Of a stretch of 38,093 bases of DNA, positions 9,667 through 19,744 are shown piece after piece; position 1 is the first letter of the stretch, and each line of letters begins with the position of its first letter. The notes below the pieces were generated by a model. The model was not told where the DNA came from. It saw only the letters and a list, made by a program, of their open reading frames with translations, and did no database searches. The DNA lies in contig JAJRDU010000010.1 in assembly GCA_028748685.1 (NCBI GenBank), forward strand, positions 1 to 38,093, written 5' to 3'. This stretch comes from Methylococcaceae bacterium (lineage in GTDB: Bacteria > Pseudomonadota > Gammaproteobacteria > Methylococcales > Methylomonadaceae). The position numbers and the translations under genes were made by a program.

Positions 9667-10932
9667 TCAATGCAGCTCTTCAACACTGACATCCTTCAAC
9701 AGGCCCAGGTGTTTTTTGTCGATTTCTATGGTCAATACGCTGTCGCCATGCTCGTCGATGGTTTCGTCTATGATGCGCGCCAAACCAAAGAGCTTGGCTT
9801 TGAATCCGGCTTGCCGGGCGGGCAGGTGGCAGGTGCGTATCACCTTGCTGCCGGCGAAAAGCTCGGACAACGCCCGTTGCAGTAAGTCGCACCCCGTGCC
9901 GTTTTGGGCGGAAATCCAGACGCTGAAGGGTTTGCCTTCGGCATCGTAATCGATGCGATGTTCAACTTCTTCCAGCAGGTCGATCTTGTTGAACACCTTC
10001 AATTGCGGAATCTTGCCGGCGTCGATGTCGTTCAGGACTTGGTTGACGTGAAAGATGGTTTCATCCCTGTCCTCGGCGGCGGCGTCGATCACGTGCAGCA
10101 ACAGGTCGGCCTCGCTGGCTTCCTGCAGCGTGGAGCGGAACGCCGCCACCAGTTCGTGCGGCAAATGGCGGATAAAACCTACCGTGTCGGCCAGGATGAT
10201 TTCGCCGCCGTTACCGAGCGGTAGTTGCCGCAAGGTGGGGTCCAGGGTCGCAAATAACTGGTCGGCGGCGTAAATGTCGGCGCCGGTCAGGGTGTTGAAC
10301 AGCGTGGACTTGCCGGCATTGGTATAGCCGACCAGCGACACCGTCGGAATTTCGGCTTTTTTGCGTTTGCTGCGGCCTTGGTGGCGCTGCTTCTCGACTT
10401 TTTCCAGGCGTTGTTGAATCTGCTTGATACGCACGGCCAATAATCGGCGGTCGGTTTCCAGCTGGGTTTCGCCGGGACCGCGCAGGCCTATGCCGCCTTT
10501 TTGCCTTTCCAGGTGGGTCCAGCCGCGTATCAATCGGGTCGACAAATGCTTAAGCTGAGCCAATTCCACTTGCAGCTTACCTTCGAAGGTTTGGGCGCGC
10601 TGGGCGAAGATGTCCAGGATCAGGCCGTTCCTGTCCACCACCCTGACCTCTAGCGCCTTTTCCAGGTTGCGTTCCTGGCTGGGAGAAAGTGGATGATTGA
10701 AGATGACGATTTCCGCTTGATTTGCCTCGATTGCCGATTTGATTTCATCGACCTTGCCGGTGCCGACAAAATATTTGGGATCGGGGCGGTGGCGGCTGCC
10801 GGTGACCACGTGCAGGGGCTGGGCACCGGCGGATTTGGTGAGTTCTTTCAGCTCGTCGAGATCTTCTTGTCCGACTTGCAAGTTCAGGTGAACGAGGATC
10901 GCGCGTTCACCCGCATCGGGGCGTTCAAACAA
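9667..10932 (-). CDS. hflX: Ribosome-associated GTPase HflX
   Basis: 421 residues. HflX is a GTPase that splits stalled 70S ribosomes during stress. The N-terminal HflX domain includes GTGKVDEIKSAIE and NHPLSPSQERNLE; a basic coiled coil (about 160-195) leads into the G domain with P-loop GYTNAGKS at 202-209, DTVGFIRHLPHELV (G3) and NKIDLL (G4). The start codon is TTG, chosen because AGAGG lies about 7 bases upstream and overlaps the hfq stop region; there is no better in-frame ATG upstream. It is 11 bases after hfq, the usual arrangement. Confidence 0.95.
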   Translation of the reverse strand: MFERPDAGERAILVHLNLQVGQEDLDELKELTKSAGAQPLHVVTGSRHRPDPKYFVGTGKVDEIKSAIEANQAEIVIFNHPLSPSQERNLEKALEVRVVDRNGLILDIFAQRAQTFEGKLQVELAQLKHLSTRLIRGWTHLERQKGGIGLRGPGETQLETDRRLLAVRIKQIQQRLEKVEKQRHQGRSKRKKAEIPTVSLVGYTNAGKSTLFNTLTGADIYAADQLFATLDPTLRQLPLGNGGEIILADTVGFIRHLPHELVAAFRSTLQEASEADLLLHVIDAAAEDRDETIFHVNQVLNDIDAGKIPQLKVFNKIDLLEEVEHRIDYDAEGKPFSVWISAQNGTGCDLLQRALSELFAGSKVIRTCHLPARQAGFKAKLFGLARIIDETIDEHGDSVLTIEIDKKHLGLLKDVSVEELH

Positions 10933-10943
10933 AAATAAACCTC

Positions 10944-11189
10944 TTAGCTTTCGCTGCTGGTATCCGGTTCGCGCGGAGACATCGTCACGTTTTTGCCGGG
11001 AACGATGGTGGATATGGCGTGTTTGTAAACCATCTGATTGACGGTGTTTTTCAGCATGACCACGTATTGGTCGAAGGAATCGACGCGGCCCTGCAATTTG
11101 ATACCGTTAACCAAAAAAATAGATACCGGTGTGTGTTCTTTTCTCAGGGCATTTAAAAAGTTGTCCTGCAAGTTTTGGGCTTTCGACAT
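10944..11189 (-). CDS. hfq: RNA chaperone Hfq
   Basis: 81 residues from the ATG at 11189, with GGAG seven bases upstream; a longer frame to 11258 adds 23 residues not found in Hfq and is rejected. Hfq hexamers bind small RNAs and mRNAs and promote their pairing. The Sm1 region ([20 protein letters not shown]) and Sm2 motif ([12 protein letters not shown]) are intact, including the [11 protein letters not shown] distal/proximal-face helix. It heads the hfq-hflX-hflK-hflC run. miaA, often upstream, is not present here; ettA comes next on the same strand. Confidence 0.97.
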   Translation of the reverse strand: MSKAQNLQDNFLNALRKEHTPVSIFLVNGIKLQGRVDSFDQYVVMLKNTVNQMVYKHAISTIVPGKNVTMSPREPDTSSES

Positions 11190-11341
11190 CCAATTTCTCC
11201 TTATTATTGTTCGGTGTGCTGGTAATACATTACCCGCTACACCCGTGGATTTCAACACGCAGCGAGCGGGACTAATAAAAACTTTAACGATACTTGGGAC
11301 TGAGCCGGGCTATTTCAAGTTCAATTCGATCTTTATTTATA

Positions 11342-11442
11342 CCTTTCGCATATCAAATTTCGGCGCGCTAACCCCCCCCTCGTCCGTAGGGAGAGGGCTG
11401 GGGTGAGGGGGGGCAAAAAACCGAAATTTGAAGTGCGAAAGG
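11342..11442. repeat. Nested inverted repeat with G-rich core (MITE-like)
   Basis: 22-bp outer arms (11342-11363 and 11421-11442; CCTTTCGCA...AAATTTCGG) match at 20 of 22 positions. Inside sits a second element of the widespread CCCTCACCCC-AGCCCTCTCCC type. On the plus strand four G-tracts (11389-91, 11395-97, 11400-03, 11407-13) with loops of 2-3 bases satisfy a G-quadruplex pattern. The element lies between hfq and the end of ettA. The remaining bases of 11190-11341 hold the hfq upstream region, in which I see no confident promoter. Confidence 0.75.
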
Positions 11443-11448
11443 CATGGT

Positions 11449-11479
11449 GCGTCCGCCGCTGAAAAATAGTGGCGGACGC
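11449..11479 (-). terminator. Strong hairpin after ettA, possible terminator
   Basis: GCGTCCGCC (11449-11457) and GGCGGACGC (11471-11479) form a perfect 9-bp stem with a 13-base A-rich loop, twelve bases past the ettA stop on the minus strand. No long T-run follows on that strand, so termination strength is uncertain. Confidence 0.5.
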
Positions 11480-11490
11480 TTAAAACCGGC

Positions 11491-13155
<1,665 letters not shown>

Positions 13156-13277
13156 TGTTTTTCTACGGAAGAAAAGAAAGCGGCATTATACAGTGGCGTG
13201 GCAGAATTCAAGCTTGTAATTTCCATTTCCGTTTTTTGGCGTATGGGAACGATGAGGTAATATTTTCCCGAATCCGT

Positions 13278-13350
13278 TGTAGGGGCGATTTTAATCGCCC
13301 TGGCGAGTGAACTCGTTAGAGCGCCTAGCGAATTCGCCCCGTATTCGTAA
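13278..13350. repeat. Repeat cluster of GGGGCGA hairpins
   Basis: Contains GTAGGGGCGATTTTAATCGCCC (written here in two parts: GTAGGGGCGATT and TTAATCGCCC) and, further on, CGAATTCGCCCC, giving both a local hairpin and an outer pairing. A related GGGCGAATGAATTCGCCCC motif occurs at about 4777-4795. The rest of 13156-13486 shows no gene; a possible weak promoter lies close to 13440-13470 but is not convincing. Confidence 0.55.
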
Positions 13351-13486
13351 TTTTGGATGTTATTTTTGGCGAAATCCTTAGTAGCGGCTATGCTTCGCCG
13401 GCATTGATCACGCAATGATCTGAACTCCATCGAATCCTGTTGAAAAATGCCGCCTGTATGACCTTTAAATAGAGCCTTATCGCACC

Positions 13487-14188
13487 GTGAACCCGCCTTC
13501 TTCCGCCAAACGCATCCTGATCGTCGAAGACGAACCGGCCATCGCCGATACCCTGATCTATGTGTTGGCCAACAGCGGTTATCAAACCGAGCATGTCGGC
13601 CTGGTGCAAACCGCCTTGGCCCGGTTGCGTGAGCAATCCTTCGCGATGGCTATAGTCGATGTCGGCTTGCCGGACGGCAACGGCTTCGATTTGTGCCGGC
13701 AACTGCGGCGCTTTTCCGAGATACCGGTGATGTTTCTGACCGCGCACGGCGACGAGATCGACCGCATCGTCGGCCTGGAAATCGGCGCCGACGATTACGT
13801 CACCAAACCCTTCAGTCCGCGCGAAGTGGCGGCGCGGGTAGGGGTGATCCTGCGCAGGCTTGGCGCGGCGCGCGGCAACGGCCAGGCGCCGGCGCTTGCC
13901 GGACAATTCGAACTGGATAGTCAGGCCGGCCGCATCCGTTACTGCGGCACCTTGCTCGATTTGACCCGCTACGAATTCCTGCTGCTGAAACTGTTGATCG
14001 AACATCCCGAACGGATTTTTTCCCGCGAACAACTGCTGGAACGGGTTTGGCGGGAACCGGGCGACGTGTTCGACCGCACCGTCGATACCCATATCAAGAC
14101 CTTGCGCGCCAAACTCCGCGCGGCCGTTGCCGATCAAGACCCGATCCGCACCCATCGCGGCCAGGGTTACAGCCTGCAAAGCCGATGA
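13487..14188 (+). CDS. creB: CreB-like response regulator (OmpR family)
   Basis: 233 residues from a GTG start. The receiver domain (1-125) has the acidic pair in VEDEP, the phosphoacceptor D58 in AIVDVGLPDGNGF and the Lys of VTKPF; the C-terminal winged helix includes LTRYEFLLLKLLIEHPERIFSREQL and VDTHIKTLRAKLR. It is a DNA-binding transcription factor activated by its partner kinase, encoded immediately downstream with a 4-base ATGA overlap. In E. coli CreB controls carbon-storage and metabolic genes; target genes here cannot be inferred. The long open frame on the opposite strand is a shadow. Confidence 0.9.
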   Translation: MNPPSSAKRILIVEDEPAIADTLIYVLANSGYQTEHVGLVQTALARLREQSFAMAIVDVGLPDGNGFDLCRQLRRFSEIPVMFLTAHGDEIDRIVGLEIGADDYVTKPFSPREVAARVGVILRRLGAARGNGQAPALAGQFELDSQAGRIRYCGTLLDLTRYEFLLLKLLIEHPERIFSREQLLERVWREPGDVFDRTVDTHIKTLRAKLRAAVADQDPIRTHRGQGYSLQSR

Positions 14189-15618
14189 AACTGTCGGTAC
14201 GCCTGTTTCTGGGTTATTTCTTCCTGGTCGCGGTGGCCGGGCAACTGGTGTTGCTGCTGGTCGTCAAACAGATCAGCCCCGGCGTGCGCATGGCCCTGGA
14301 GGCCAGCCTGGTCGATACCGCCAATCTGCTGGCCGAACTGGCCGTGCCGGATCTGTTGGAAGGCAAGATCGCCGACGGCCATTTTGCTCAGGCCGTGCAG
14401 CGCTACAGCAAGCGGCCGGTATCGGCGAGCATCTTCGGCTTTCCCAAACAAAGCCTGGATTATCGCGTCTATGTCACCGACGCGGAAGGCATCGTCCGTT
14501 TCGATTCGGCCGGCGAGGCGGTTGGCGAAAACTATGCGCGCTGGAACGACGTTTATTTAACCCTGCAGGGCCGCTACGGCGCCCGTTCGTCGCAAGCCGA
14601 TCCCGGGGACAAACGCAGCTCGACCATGCATGTCGCCGCGCCGGTGCGCGATGCCGAACGCCTGATCGGCGTGGTCACCGTCGCCTATCCGACCGCCTTG
14701 CTGCAACCCATCGTCGACGCCAGCAAGGCCGCCGTACAACGCGGCGCCTTGTGGCTATTCGGCGGCGCTTTAGTGTTCGGAGCCATATTCAACTGGCGCT
14801 TGACCCGCGCGCTCGATCTGTTGGTGGCTTATGCCCGCGCCGTCACCTCGGGCGGCAAGGCCAGCCCGCCCAAGCTGCGCAGCGTCGAGCTGTCGACCCT
14901 GGCGCAAGCCCTGGAAAACATGCGCCAGAAGCTGGAAGGCAAGCAATACGTCGAGCGCTACGTGCAGACCTTGACTCACGAAATGAAAAGCCCGCTGGCG
15001 GCGATACGCGGCGCGGCGGAATTGCTGGAAGAACCGCTGCCGGATGCCGACCGCCGCCGTTTCGCCGGCAACGCCCGCGAACAGGCCGAGCGCCTGGACA
15101 ATTTGATCGAACGGTTGCTGGGCCTGGCGGAGCTGGAGCAACGCCAGCAATTGTCGGATCCGCAGGCCTTGGATTTGGGCGAGTTGCTGAACAGCGTGTT
15201 GGCCGAAAAGTCTCCGCAACTGGCGCAGCAACATTTACGAACGGCCGTGTCGCTGAGCGGCGAGCTGCCGGTGCTGGGCGAGGATTTTCTGCTGCGCCAG
15301 GCGCTGTCCAACCTGCTGGACAATGCGCTGGCCTTCGCCCCCGCCGATTCCGTCATCGAAATCGACGGCCGCCACGAGGGCAATCAAATCGTCCTGCGCA
15401 TCCGCGACCACGGCCCCGGCATCCCGGATTACGCGCTGGAGCGTCTGTTTGAGCGCTTTTACTCGCTGCCTCGCCCCAACAACGGCCGCAAGAGCACCGG
15501 CCTGGGTTTGGCCTTCGTCCGGGAAGTGGCTGTGTTGCATGGCGGCGAGATCAAGGTCGGCAATGTCGAGGGCGGCGGGGCGGAGGCGGTGTTGAGTTTG
15601 GCGAAGGTTGACGGGTAA
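14185..15618 (+). CDS. creC: CreC-like sensor histidine kinase
   Basis: 477 residues (E. coli CreC is 474). The start at 14185 overlaps the creB stop and gives a proper membrane-anchor N-terminus (MKLSVRLFLGYFFLVAVAGQ). A periplasmic sensor region (about 35-183, CreC-type) is bounded by a second membrane segment near 187-205. Then come a HAMP-like linker, the HisKA motif LTHEMKSPLAAIRGAAE with H265, and the HATPase domain (NLLDNALAFAPADS, HGPGIPDYALERLFERFY, STGLGLAFVREV). It autophosphorylates and passes phosphate to the adjacent CreB. The stimulus is unknown. Confidence 0.9.
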   Translation: MKLSVRLFLGYFFLVAVAGQLVLLLVVKQISPGVRMALEASLVDTANLLAELAVPDLLEGKIADGHFAQAVQRYSKRPVSASIFGFPKQSLDYRVYVTDAEGIVRFDSAGEAVGENYARWNDVYLTLQGRYGARSSQADPGDKRSSTMHVAAPVRDAERLIGVVTVAYPTALLQPIVDASKAAVQRGALWLFGGALVFGAIFNWRLTRALDLLVAYARAVTSGGKASPPKLRSVELSTLAQALENMRQKLEGKQYVERYVQTLTHEMKSPLAAIRGAAELLEEPLPDADRRRFAGNAREQAERLDNLIERLLGLAELEQRQQLSDPQALDLGELLNSVLAEKSPQLAQQHLRTAVSLSGELPVLGEDFLLRQALSNLLDNALAFAPADSVIEIDGRHEGNQIVLRIRDHGPGIPDYALERLFERFYSLPRPNNGRKSTGLGLAFVREVAVLHGGEIKVGNVEGGGAEAVLSLAKVDG

Positions 15619-15625
15619 TTAGTCG

Positions 15626-15655
15626 TTGCTGATGACGATAGGCACACGCTATGTT
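15626..15655 (+). promoter_or_regulatory. Possible sigma70 promoter for the toxin-antitoxin pair
   Basis: TTGCTG (15626-15631) and TATGTT (15650-15655) with an 18-base spacer. Transcription would start only a few bases before the ATG at 15666, so the prediction is weak. Confidence 0.3.
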
Positions 15656-15665
15656 AGGCTAGGCC

Positions 15666-15947
15666 ATGAAGCAATTTAACTGGAACACTGAGAAGAACCA
15701 GACCCTAATCGCCGAACGAGGTATCTCATTCGAAGACATACTGTTTGCAATCCAATCCGGCGATTTGCTGGATGACGTGGCCCACCCCAATCCGGATAAA
15801 TATTCAAATCAAAGAATGTTTGTCGTGGATGTCGATAACTACGTTTATTTGGTGCCTTACGTGGAAATCAGTGAAGAGATTTTTCTGAAAACCATTATCC
15901 CCAGTCGCAAAGCGACGAAACATTATCTGCGAGGCGGACATGACTAA
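15666..15947 (+). CDS. brnT: BrnT-family ribonuclease toxin
   Basis: 93 residues. The sequence follows the BrnT pattern: FNWNTEKNQTLIAERGISFED at the start, a central beta-hairpin region with Arg and Asp/His residues, then FLKTIIPSRKATKHYLRGG. BrnT toxins are RelE-fold RNases that stop translation by cleaving RNA and are neutralised by a CopG/RHH antitoxin encoded directly downstream; that is the layout here, with an 8-base overlap. The base composition is more AT-rich than the creC gene before it, which fits gain as a mobile module. Function is inferred from family and context. Confidence 0.8.
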   Translation: MKQFNWNTEKNQTLIAERGISFEDILFAIQSGDLLDDVAHPNPDKYSNQRMFVVDVDNYVYLVPYVEISEEIFLKTIIPSRKATKHYLRGGHD

Positions 15948-16233
15948 CTTAATATTGGATGAAGAAGAGCAAAAGTTATTGGCTGCTTTCGAGGCCGACG
16001 AATTCGAATCCATTTTGACGGAGGGGCGCAAGGGCGATTTAGCCAAGGCCGCCGAAGCCGCCTTTAAAAAAGACAAGCGTATCAACATCAGAATATCCGC
16101 CCGGGATTTAGCGGCTCTGCAACGCCGAGCCTTGCAGGAAGGTTTGCCTTATCAGACCCTGGTTGCCAGCGTATTGCATAAATATGCCTCGGGGAGTCTG
16201 CGGGATGTTATGGCGGAAAATATTCGGAGTTAG
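15940..16233 (+). CDS. CopG/BrnA-type ribbon-helix-helix antitoxin
   Basis: 97 residues. The N-terminal half is acidic and helical (ILDEEEQKLLAAFEADEF), likely the toxin-binding part. Residues ~46-85 (DKRINIRISARDLAALQRRA, then LPYQTLVASVLHKYASG) form the ribbon-helix-helix DNA-binding fold typical of antitoxins that repress their own operon. It overlaps the toxin gene by 8 bases, and ends with a short polar tail. I would expect it to bind near 15620-15665, where no obvious operator palindrome was found. Confidence 0.8.
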   Translation: MTNLILDEEEQKLLAAFEADEFESILTEGRKGDLAKAAEAAFKKDKRINIRISARDLAALQRRALQEGLPYQTLVASVLHKYASGSLRDVMAENIRS

Positions 16234-16337
16234 CAAGCATTCAGGATTTGCACTGGTGTTTCATGAAGTATTCGATATGCACGTATGCCGTCGAATAGAC
16301 TATTCCGATAGCCGTCGTTTGTTAGCTTTTATTCTCC

Positions 16338-16364
16338 GGCGCATGACGCTATCGCTGATGCGCC
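16338..16364. repeat. REP-like hairpin
   Basis: GGCGCAT (16338-16344) and ATGCGCC (16358-16364) form a stem followed by CTACGC, in the intergenic space between the convergent antitoxin gene and the next minus-strand gene. Confidence 0.55.
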
Positions 16365-16379
16365 CTACGCGGGCTGCTT

Positions 16380-17507
16380 TCAGTGTTTCGGTTGATGGGT
16401 GGGGTATACAAACTCTTCGGATAGGGTCGCGATTACCCCATTTATAATCTCATTGATTCTAGTCTTAACTCGATCCGGAAGATTTTGGACCGGTGGACAG
16501 GACAGGGTCATGGTGAATACGGTCCGCTTTGTGCCAATCGTGAAGTGAGAAAACTGAAGATGTTCGCCTTGTATTTCTTTTACAATCGGAAGGGCTGGAA
16601 TAACCGCCTTGCCGTCGGCGGCGTAGTTTACCGTCAACCCCTGTCTCTCCCCAAACTGCTTTGCCAGAAATACGCCGAATTCTTCGGGATGATCTATGCC
16701 GACTGACATGGTTCTTGAGATCTCAATTCGGCAAATGTCGCCTTCGCCAAAGGTCGCGTTAATCTGATCGTCTGCCGTTTTTGAAACACGCACATAGTCT
16801 GGAAGAATCACGGAAACCGATTCGCACTGGAATTTAACCTTTTGGGTTGCTGGCCTATCAAATTCGCCAAACCTCTCAATCAAAATTTCATCGGTATCGC
16901 TGAGAAAATATTTGATGCTCTCTCGACTTGGTCCGACAAGCCCAGCACGTAAACTACGTTGAAAATCTAGAATTTGAGCCGCCGCTCTCATGGCGACCAG
17001 GGTTCGGCTTTGGGTACTATTCTCAGCGTTGGCTATCGCCTCATGGTAGTTCTTCCTGAATTGCCTTAGAAATCGTGTGACAAAATCACAGTATGCTTTG
17101 TATGGCTCGTCGCACGATGAATAAATGGCAGCAAAGATGCCGGCTTTTTCCTTTTGTTCCGCATTGCTTGTCGGTAGAAAAACTAGATTGTCTAGTGAGT
17201 TAATGTCCCATATAAATGGCCCGCCTGGGAAATTCAGTGTCGTATCACGAATGATATTTAAGAATTCGGCAATATCGTTTTTGGTCGCCACTTCTTGCGG
17301 TATTAGATAATGTAGTTTGCCCGATAACCATAGGTCGGGATCGTATGACCAAGCAAGTGGATTGTTTCCCGCTTCTATATTTGGAAGTGCTGATCTCAAT
17401 ATCTTCTTAAGTTCCTCTTCGTCGGAAGGCGTGAGGTTGACGGCAGGATGGTTGGGGATTGTGGTCTCTCTAACCGAGACTTTTTTCTTAAAAAAATTCT
17501 TCAACAT
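16380..17507 (-). CDS. Protein of unknown function, AT-rich gene
   Basis: 375 residues, not recognised. The N-terminus is basic (MLKNFFKKKVSVRE) without a clear signal peptide or membrane segment, so it is likely cytosolic. Residues ~35-190 look mainly helical (LDFQRSLRAGL, FVTRFLRQFRKNYHEA); residues ~215-360 look beta-rich (VKFQCESVSVILPDYV, FTIGTKRTVFTMTLSCP) and close with a helix. The gene is clearly more AT-rich than its neighbours and uses different codons, suggesting recent gain. It sits next to the toxin-antitoxin pair but faces it. Both ends are natural (ATG and stop), so it is probably an intact gene. Confidence 0.7.
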   Translation of the reverse strand: MLKNFFKKKVSVRETTIPNHPAVNLTPSDEEELKKILRSALPNIEAGNNPLAWSYDPDLWLSGKLHYLIPQEVATKNDIAEFLNIIRDTTLNFPGGPFIWDINSLDNLVFLPTSNAEQKEKAGIFAAIYSSCDEPYKAYCDFVTRFLRQFRKNYHEAIANAENSTQSRTLVAMRAAAQILDFQRSLRAGLVGPSRESIKYFLSDTDEILIERFGEFDRPATQKVKFQCESVSVILPDYVRVSKTADDQINATFGEGDICRIEISRTMSVGIDHPEEFGVFLAKQFGERQGLTVNYAADGKAVIPALPIVKEIQGEHLQFSHFTIGTKRTVFTMTLSCPPVQNLPDRVKTRINEIINGVIATLSEEFVYPTHQPKH

Positions 17508-17705
17508 TTTCGCGCTTAATGGCCAGAGATTATCCTTGCAAGGCGCTCAATTGCGGATGGGAGCTAATGGGTAGGCGAATGCCTAACAATTACTAGGCAA
17601 ATCCGCCAGCGAAGGTTGTTCGTGAATCACTATAGCCAGTAATTGCCTAAAGTCAAAAACAAAGCGGCCCATTATGAGGAATCGCGTATGCCGCAGCGCA
17701 GTCAG

Positions 17706-17787
17706 GTAGGTCAATGTGTGCGCTAGCGTTCCCTGACAATTTAGCTTCGATTTGTCACGTAGCCGCTCTCGCGCCAACGTGACCTAC
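17706..17787. repeat. REP-like inverted repeat
   Basis: GTAGGTCAATGTGTGCGCTA (17706-17725) pairs imperfectly with the complement of 17764-17787 (CGCTCTCGCGCCAACGTGACCTAC read in two parts). This is the GTAGGTCA-type element. The short open frame across it is not a gene. Confidence 0.55.
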
Positions 17788-17859
17788 AAAATCTAGGTTC
17801 ACTCCCAATTCAAGGCTGTTATGTTGTCGGGCGGTTGCTGAATGCCACAACCCTGCGGA

Positions 17860-18015
17860 TAACGCCCCTTCGCCTGATGCGCCAAAAACGACGGCCAAGG
17901 GTGGCCGTAAGGCGCAATTACCAACGGACATTGCCCCGAATGTTAAATGATTCCATACGGCGCAATACGGCTTCGCCTACTGTCGCCCTCGACTACGCCT
18001 TACGGCCTTGATGGC
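17860..18015. repeat. Cluster of short palindromes upstream of the yceF stop
   Basis: Holds a perfect hairpin at 17891-17908 (ACGGCCA / TGGCCGT with AGGG apex) and several partial copies of CGGCGCAATACGGC / GCCTTACGGCC-like words. Together with 17706-17787 this fills most of the 526-bp gap between the unknown gene and yceF. No coding signal is seen. Confidence 0.5.
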
Positions 18016-18033
18016 ACCGACTCAGAAGTTTCA

Positions 18034-18612
18034 CTAAATCACGTCAATACCGAATCGGGCGAGCAGACCCGTTAGTTTGATTAGGGGTAAGCCGACCAAG
18101 GCGTTGGGATCGTCGCCCTCGATTCTGGAAAACAACGCGATTCCCAAGCCTTCGGACTTGAAACTGCCGGCGCAGTCAAAAGGTTTTTCCAGGTCGACAT
18201 AGCGTTCGATCTGACTGTCGCTAAGCGTCTTGAAATGCACCGAACAGATGTCGATGTCATTCAAATAATGGCCGGTCGCGCTGTTCAATACACAGATGCC
18301 GGTATAAAACCGTACCGTTTGTCCCGATTGCATCTTGAGTTGCCGGATGGCTTGTGTCCGATCGCCGGGTTTGCTTAGTAATTCGTTGCCGCAAACCGCC
18401 ACCTGATCGGAGCCGACGATCAGGTGATTAGGATACATTGCACTGAGGGCTTCCGCCTTGGCTTGCGACAGACGTTTCGCCAAAAGTTCGGGCGATTCGC
18501 CGGGCAAGGGTGTCTCGTCGACATTGCTGCCGCAGCTTATGAAATCCAGATGCAGTTTTCGTAGCAATTCGGCGCGGTATTGGGAGGCGGAAGCAAGGAT
18601 GATTTCAGGCAT
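18034..18612 (-). CDS. yceF: Maf-family nucleotide pyrophosphatase, YceF type
   Basis: 192 residues. Maf proteins hydrolyse non-canonical or modified NTPs; the YceF branch prefers 7-methyl-GTP. Visible motifs are LASASQYRAELLRKL at the N-terminus, VDETPLPGESP, the catalytic-region SDQVAV and GLPLIKLTGLLARFG near the end. In E. coli yceF is divergent from and adjacent to yceD-rpmF-plsX. Here it reads away from that operon, but about 18 kb of other genes lie between them. Confidence 0.9.
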   Translation of the reverse strand: MPEIILASASQYRAELLRKLHLDFISCGSNVDETPLPGESPELLAKRLSQAKAEALSAMYPNHLIVGSDQVAVCGNELLSKPGDRTQAIRQLKMQSGQTVRFYTGICVLNSATGHYLNDIDICSVHFKTLSDSQIERYVDLEKPFDCAGSFKSEGLGIALFSRIEGDDPNALVGLPLIKLTGLLARFGIDVI

Positions 18613-18760
18613 GGTTTGGGGTTGTTAAATGGGAAGAAGTCTTAACTGGGTGTCAGTGAAATTGGGGCCAGATCAATGATTTTGTTGCGGGTTGCTCGTG
18701 CTTCGATTGACTCGGCACGAACGGCCTGCAACATACGCCAACTGCTCTTTTCAGTATAAG

Positions 18761-19744
18761 CTATGGTCTATTGGACAGGTCTGTCGCGTTGCCTATGCGT
18801 AACTGTTCAAGCAATCGGTACGGTTTATCCAGCCAACGCTCCGCCAGTTCCAAAATCTGCGTATCGGCGACGGCGCGTTTTTCGGCGGCGTCGGCTTTAA
18901 ACTCGGCATGGCGATGTTTTGAATTCCGCCCCAGTACCGCATGGAGAGTCTCGGCGTCCTGAGTGCTTAAAGTCAAGCCGAAATGAATGGACAGCTTGTG
19001 CTCCAGCGCTTCCGGCAGTTCCGAGTAGTTTAACAACAGGCCGTTGCGGTGGCGCTGCATGGCTTGTTTGGCTTGATCCAGAATGGCGGATAAGATCCAC
19101 GCGCCGTTGCCTTGAGGATTATTCCACAGTTCATCGGGTGGATGCAGGCCGTGGCCAGCCATGGTACCAGGCACCATATGCCAGCCGGGCATCCGCTGGT
19201 GCGACACCAGTACTTCCACCGGATTGCGGTACAGAAATATCCACGGTGTATCCGGGAAGGCTGCCAGCAAGCGGTCGATATGGGCCATATGCCAGCAATC
19301 GGTTTTCAGGAAAAGACGGCGGTCACTTTTTCGGCGCGGCTGGCCCAGGGCTGCTAGCAATGCTTGTATCGTTTCTGTATCGCTATGCGGCGTGGGCCAT
19401 TGCAATAAAGTATCTAAGGGTTCCGGCTCCGACAGCACCGCGCTGTCCGGCAAGGCAGTTAGCCACTGGGTTAACAACGTGGAGCCGCAGCGGCTCATGT
19501 GGAATATCATGCCTTTTAGCGGTAAGCCGGGATGGGACTGCGCCCTTGCCAGCAGTAAGTCCAGCCCGCTTTGCCGGCGGAATAATTGATTAAACGGTCT
19601 GCGCAGCAGAATTTGCAAGGTATCCAGAAAGAATGGCTCGGTAAACCGTTCCCGGCCCATGTAGCCCCATTCCACCTGCCTTTGGCCGTCGTGAGCGCTG
19701 AGAAAAAAGGGCAGCCAGCCGGCCAGGGCATCCGTATTGTTCAT
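18761..19744 (-). CDS. Sulfotransferase-family protein
   Basis: 327 residues. Sulfotransferases move sulfuryl from PAPS to hydroxyl or amino groups. The 5'-phosphosulfate loop is clear at 80-92 (IFHMSRCGSTLLT), as is the 3'-phosphate region at 172-184 (YRNPVEVLVSHQR). An extra ~70 residues precede the core and carry several aromatic residues. There is no signal peptide, so it acts in the cytosol. Its ATG shares an A with the stop of the Nif11-like gene (TAATG), giving tight coupling to that gene and the upstream hydroxylase. Acceptor substrate unknown; a hydroxylated peptide or protein would make chemical sense. Confidence 0.85.
   Translation of the reverse strand: MNNTDALAGWLPFFLSAHDGQRQVEWGYMGRERFTEPFFLDTLQILLRRPFNQLFRRQSGLDLLLARAQSHPGLPLKGMIFHMSRCGSTLLTQWLTALPDSAVLSEPEPLDTLLQWPTPHSDTETIQALLAALGQPRRKSDRRLFLKTDCWHMAHIDRLLAAFPDTPWIFLYRNPVEVLVSHQRMPGWHMVPGTMAGHGLHPPDELWNNPQGNGAWILSAILDQAKQAMQRHRNGLLLNYSELPEALEHKLSIHFGLTLSTQDAETLHAVLGRNSKHRHAEFKADAAEKRAVADTQILELAERWLDKPYRLLEQLRIGNATDLSNRP

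Noticed and set aside
13388-14179. 263-codon open frame on the minus strand
   Set aside because: Antisense to the response regulator, whose domains are unmistakable.
17583-17777. 64-codon open frame
   Set aside because: Overlaps the inverted repeat at 17706-17787, lacks a ribosome site and resembles nothing known.
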